From Acidobacteriaceae bacterium (lineage in GTDB: Bacteria > Acidobacteriota > Terriglobia > Bryobacterales > Bryobacteraceae), in NCBI GenBank assembly GCA_019244055.1, contig JAFATG010000361.1, positions 1 to 47,098 of the forward strand: a DNA stretch of 47,098 nucleotides, written 5' to 3'. The translations under genes were made by a program, and so were the position numbers. This document shows, in pieces, positions 44,058-47,098 of this stretch. Position 1 is the first letter of the stretch. Each line of letters begins with the position of its first letter. The notes below the pieces were generated by a model that made no database searches, was not told the origin of the DNA, and worked only from the letters and a program-made list of their open reading frames with translations.

Positions 44058-45029
44058 TCAGAAGAGCATCATTTGAGCTCCTGGGGGTTTGGGTAAACTC
44101 GCGCGCTCCATATCGCGCGTAGGAATTCCGATTCTACTGCGAATGTCGTTCACGAGGTTGCGAATGCGCTCGGGATACGCACCCCTGAGATACGCCCCTT
44201 TCGCAAAGCTGGCGCGATAGCGGCCAAGATGTTGCGGGAATTTTTCTGCAACGAACGGGAAAAACACCCGCTGAGCCGCCGGTTGAAGAAACAGAACATT
44301 CGCGCCGAACTGATCCGCTCCGGCCTCTTTCGCCGCTTTCGCAACCGCTTCGAGATTCTGTTCGGAATCGGTGATCAGCGGCAGCACCGGGTTAGCGATG
44401 ACTCCGACGCGCACTCCGGCGGCGGCCAATTCCGCGACGGCTTTCATGCGCAGATCAGGGCGAGGCGCAAATGGTTCGGTCATGCGGGCGAGATCGCGAT
44501 CCATAGTCGTGACTGTGAGCGTTACTCGAAGTTCATTGGCCTCGGCCAGCTTGGTGAGCAGATCGCAGTCGCGGCTAACCAGATTCGATTTGCTGGTGAT
44601 GAAGATGGACACGCCGCGAAGATGGAGCATGCTTTCGAGGACTTGGCGTGTGAGGAGGAATTTGCGTTCCGCAGGTTGATATGGATCCGTTGCCGTACCG
44701 ATCCCAATAATCTGTTCCGGCTTGACGGCTCTCAATTCTTGGGCGAAGGCAGCCGGATTCCAATCCTTGGCATAGATCTCCGTTTCAAACATTCCGGGGT
44801 CGTGACGTTCGAGGTAATCATGTGTGGTTCGGGCGTAGCAGTATTTACAGCCGTATTCGCAGCCGCGGTACGGATTAATGGACCAATCGAACGGGACGCG
44901 GCGGGAATGACAGCGGTTGAGCCATTTACGGGTTGGGAGGGTGCGGTATTCGACTCTTTGCTTTTGGGCGAGAACGGTGCCTTCGGCTGCCAACCTTGCG
45001 ATACCAACCAGCCGAACAAGCTGTTCCAC
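44058..45029 (-). CDS. Radical SAM protein, SplB-like/PA0069 type
   Basis: A 323-residue radical SAM enzyme (GTG start). The iron-sulfur motif C57-x3-C61-x2-C64 reads 'INPYRGCEYGCKYCYAR'. It is followed by 'IGIGTATDPYQPAERKFLLTRQVLE', 'ITSKSNLVSRD', 'LTVTTMD' and 'AAGVRVGVIANPVLPLITD', as in the spore-photoproduct-lyase-related PA0069 family. The C-terminal half ends in a basic, aromatic tail. Members' reactions are undefined and DNA repair is only suggested by relatedness to SplB. The stop is 1 base from the convergent VOC gene stop, so the two genes share a 3' boundary with no visible terminator. Confidence 0.93.
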   Translation of the reverse strand: MEQLVRLVGIARLAAEGTVLAQKQRVEYRTLPTRKWLNRCHSRRVPFDWSINPYRGCEYGCKYCYARTTHDYLERHDPGMFETEIYAKDWNPAAFAQELRAVKPEQIIGIGTATDPYQPAERKFLLTRQVLESMLHLRGVSIFITSKSNLVSRDCDLLTKLAEANELRVTLTVTTMDRDLARMTEPFAPRPDLRMKAVAELAAAGVRVGVIANPVLPLITDSEQNLEAVAKAAKEAGADQFGANVLFLQPAAQRVFFPFVAEKFPQHLGRYRASFAKGAYLRGAYPERIRNLVNDIRSRIGIPTRDMERASLPKPPGAQMMLF

Positions 45030-45092
45030 GGGAGACGTCCTCTCCCGTTAGTTTCTCCTTTTATTCGCCCACAGTCAAGGGCGAATCTGGGT

Positions 45093-45767
45093 TTAAGAGG
45101 CTAGCAGTGAGATCACGCCTTTTTGGCGCAGTCCGTTGAGGGCCAAGCCATGCCGGCCGCGAACGCCAGTCTTCTCGAAGATGTGCTTTAAGTGGATCTT
45201 GACAGTTCCCGGGCGGATGCCGAGTTCCTGCGCGATTTCGCGGTTTTTGAACCCTTGCTCCACCAGTTCCATGACCTGGTGCTCTCTGGGGGTGAGATCG
45301 GTCCGCGTGTGTGCCTCGGCTGTGGGAGGAGAGTCGCGGAAGACCGAGTCCTGCATCCAGCTACGCCCTTGCGCGACGGATCGCAAACAGGCCAGTACAG
45401 TATCTGTATCCGCCGATTTTCGGATAATACCTTTGGCTCCCGCCTGCAGAAACCGGAGCGCCTCTGCTTCCGTGATTGACATACCCCAAACGACAACTGC
45501 GGGGACGGTGGCTCGCGCGGTGCCGTGTTCGGCGGGCAGTTGACTCAAGGCATCCAGAACGGTCTTCGCGCCGAGGCCCTTATCGATGATAAGAACGTCG
45601 GTTTTGTGCGCGGTCGAGCTAAGCATCCATTCCGCCGGAGAGGCGTGCAGAGAACCGAACTCCAGATCCTCGCTCGAATCAAGCAGATGACGTAAGCCAT
45701 GAACGGTCAACGGCTGGGTCTCACAGATGGAGATGACCTTTTTAGTGTTTATCGGGACCAGATCCAT
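45093..45767 (-). CDS. NarL/LuxR-family response regulator with atypical receiver
   Basis: A 224-residue regulator. The receiver (about 8-135) has Asp62 in 'DVLIIDKGLG' and K117 in 'GIIRKSAD', but the acidic pocket is reduced to a single Glu16 ('SICETQPL') where two acidic residues are usual. The C-terminal LuxR HTH (about 157-215) is canonical: 'LTPREHQVMELVEQGFKNREIAQELGIRPGTVKIHLKHIFEKTGVRGRHGLAL'. Phosphorylation may be altered or unnecessary. I chose ATG 45767; the in-frame TTG at 45818 is less likely. No kinase is adjacent, but the HisKA_3 kinase at 32.4 kb would be a compatible partner by class. Confidence 0.91.
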   Translation of the reverse strand: MDLVPINTKKVISICETQPLTVHGLRHLLDSSEDLEFGSLHASPAEWMLSSTAHKTDVLIIDKGLGAKTVLDALSQLPAEHGTARATVPAVVVWGMSITEAEALRFLQAGAKGIIRKSADTDTVLACLRSVAQGRSWMQDSVFRDSPPTAEAHTRTDLTPREHQVMELVEQGFKNREIAQELGIRPGTVKIHLKHIFEKTGVRGRHGLALNGLRQKGVISLLAS

Positions 45768-45887
45768 AATCCGCTTCTCTCTCTTATCGGCGGCAGTTTC
45801 TCTCAACTGCAGTGCCAACCGGAAGAGAATACTCTCTAAGGTGATTCCGTTTTTCCGAGCGGGTAGTAGGAAGCGTCTGAGATTCGC

Positions 45888-46367
45888 CTATTCGAGCAGG
45901 TTGATGGTGCCGCGGCAAGTCGCGGCACCGCAGCGGCACGGCACTCGCTCCACTTTCTTGGCGAAGTGGTAATCGACGGTCAGCTCCTCGCCCGCCTGAA
46001 TCTCGCGCCGGCTGATATAGAGGATATGGCCTTTGGTCACGCGCGATACCAGGTTGGGATCGCAGGAATGATTGATGTACTCGGCGCCAGAACCGCCGAC
46101 TGCGCCGTCCAGGGACCAATAATTATCCAGTGTGAACAGGTAAACCATTTGGCTCGATTCGGAGCGGCGCTTGGTTTCCCTGCGGCTGATACGTTCCCCG
46201 GTGTACTCAATCACTTTCCGGTGTGCCGGGATGAACTCTGCCGTGTACACACCCCAGCGATGAATCTTGGAATGCGCAAGCCGCATAGCGAAACAGGCGT
46301 AGCGGGGATCGATGCGGGGGTTTGTGCTGTGTGCCACCTTTCCATTGAGAGGTTGGCGGGTCGCCAT
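45888..46367 (-). CDS. SET-domain protein lysine methyltransferase with post-SET cysteines
   Basis: A 159-residue SET protein. SAM-binding 'HRWGVYTAEFIPAHRKVIEYTGERI' (36-60) gives the xGxG-like start. The pseudoknot motif 'YINHSCDPN' (97-105: N99, H100, S101, C102) and 'GEELTVDYHF' (catalytic Tyr133) complete the fold. A post-SET zinc motif C144-x-C146-x4-C151 ('CRCGAATCRGTINL') follows, pairing with C102 as in eukaryotic SET enzymes. All expected catalytic elements are present. The protein substrate is unknown. It is preceded by a 52-base gap from mdh on the same strand. Confidence 0.94.
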   Translation of the reverse strand: MATRQPLNGKVAHSTNPRIDPRYACFAMRLAHSKIHRWGVYTAEFIPAHRKVIEYTGERISRRETKRRSESSQMVYLFTLDNYWSLDGAVGGSGAEYINHSCDPNLVSRVTKGHILYISRREIQAGEELTVDYHFAKKVERVPCRCGAATCRGTINLLE

Positions 46368-46419
46368 GCTCGTCAGATTAGCCGATGTTCGCCGTGTGCG
46401 CTAGCGGTTCTAGTGAATC

Positions 46420-47098
46420 TTATTGAACTTTTTGCTGGAGTACCGATACCAGCTCCTGAACGGCATCCGCGCTCTTCTGGAGGGCGGCTCGTTCGGTATC
46501 GTCGAGCTTAACTTCGTAGACCTGCTCGATGCCATTCTTGCCGAGCTTCACCGGCACGCCCACGAACAGATCACGGATTCCGTACTCTCCGTTCAGACAG
46601 ACGGCGCAGGGCAAGACCTTTTTCTTGTCTTTGAGGATGGATTCCACCATCTCGGTTGCTGAGGCGGCGGGAGCATAATAGGCGCTGCCAGTTTTGAGAT
46701 ACTTCACTATCTCGGCGCCACCATCTCGGGTGCGCTGCACAAGGCGGTCGATTGTTTGCTGGTCCATCAATTCGGAAATCGGAATTCCACTGACATTCGT
46801 GAAGCGGACCAGCGGGACCATGGTGTCGCCGTGGCCTCCCAATACCATCGCGGTGACGTTCTCGAAAGAAACCTTCAGTTCTTCGGCGATGAAGGTGCGG
46901 AAGCGGGCGGTATCGAGCACGCCGGCCATGCCGATAACGCGCTCACGCGGGAAGCCGGAAACTTTGAGGGCCGCCCAGGACATCGCATCGAGCGGATTCG
47001 TGACCAGGACTAATATGGCTTTGGGGGAGCGTTTAACGGCCTGCTCAGTGGCGCTCTTCACGACCTCGTAATTCGCCAAAAGGAGATCGTCGCGGCTC
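46420..47098 (-). CDS. mdh: Malate dehydrogenase, 3' part (5' end outside window)
   Basis: The open frame continues past the window edge ('[13 protein letters not shown]' is the visible beginning), so the NAD-binding N-terminus is missing. Visible motifs are '[44 protein letters not shown]' (substrate Arg in DTARF), the catalytic '[11 protein letters not shown]' with His, and the C-terminal '[26 protein letters not shown]'. This is the LDH-like malate dehydrogenase of the TCA cycle; lactate dehydrogenase is less likely because the VLDTAR loop and flanking sequence follow the MDH form. It interconverts malate and oxaloacetate with NAD. Confidence 0.94.
   Translation of the reverse strand, partial: SRDDLLLANYEVVKSATEQAVKRSPKAILVLVTNPLDAMSWAALKVSGFPRERVIGMAGVLDTARFRTFIAEELKVSFENVTAMVLGGHGDTMVPLVRFTNVSGIPISELMDQQTIDRLVQRTRDGGAEIVKYLKTGSAYYAPAASATEMVESILKDKKKVLPCAVCLNGEYGIRDLFVGVPVKLGKNGIEQVYEVKLDDTERAALQKSADAVQELVSVLQQKVQ

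Overview
The window (about 47 kb) reads as chromosomal DNA of an Acidobacteriota bacterium, most likely of the Bryobacterales/Solibacter lineage. The main pointers are an orphan duplicated FtsX/MacB-type permease (the acidobacterial 'ADOP' architecture), a secreted NHL protein carrying a Solibacter-type TIGR03437-like segment, a DUF1501 protein paired with a PSD1/planctomycete-cytochrome-c protein, a sedolisin with an acidobacterial-style C-terminus, and several secreted beta-sandwich or propeller proteins. No rRNA, tRNA, CRISPR array or intact mobile element was seen. This is inferred from gene content, not from a marker gene.

Layout. 1-5.5 kb: 3' part of era, a BON protein, an opposing redoxin and small membrane protein, a decayed IS481-type transposase, then a four-gene forward operon (62-aa membrane protein, inward-rectifier K+ channel, secreted NTF2-like protein, HIT hydrolase). 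5.5-9.8 kb: a three-gene forward block of secreted proteins, headed by a repeat protein ending in a putative HH/DD-peptidase-like domain and followed by two paralogous unknowns. 10-16.6 kb: a reverse operon of class V aminotransferase, phosphoglycerate dehydrogenase, TolC, ABC ATPase and ABC permease, with a structured leader in front of the aminotransferase. 16.7-30 kb: large secreted proteins (1603-aa NHL/Ig-like mosaic, sedolisin peptidase, Tat-exported lactonase-fold propeller, DUF1501, PSD1).

30-32.4 kb is a sparse accessory stretch: a lone HicB-type protein, a small protein resembling the primase large subunit C-terminal domain, a family typical of Acidobacteria, and two strong nucleic-acid structures. 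32.4-37.6 kb is a signalling cluster: a 1263-aa CheB-CheR-PAS-histidine kinase, a second CheB with a zinc ribbon, and a receiver-only regulator. 37.6-40.5 kb is a reverse five-gene stress/membrane operon (YqjD-like, YqjE-like, DUF3618-like, inorganic pyrophosphatase, BrkB). 40.6-47.1 kb: ADOP permease, a secreted double-VOC protein, a radical SAM protein, a NarL-type regulator, a SET-domain methyltransferase with post-SET cysteines, and the 3' part of malate dehydrogenase.

The least explained items are the riboswitch-like leader at 16641-16733, the nested inverted repeat at 30502-30565, the stem/pseudoknot at 32111-32207, the PriL-CTD-like mini-protein at 30771-31154, and the repeat/peptidase protein with its two secreted followers.
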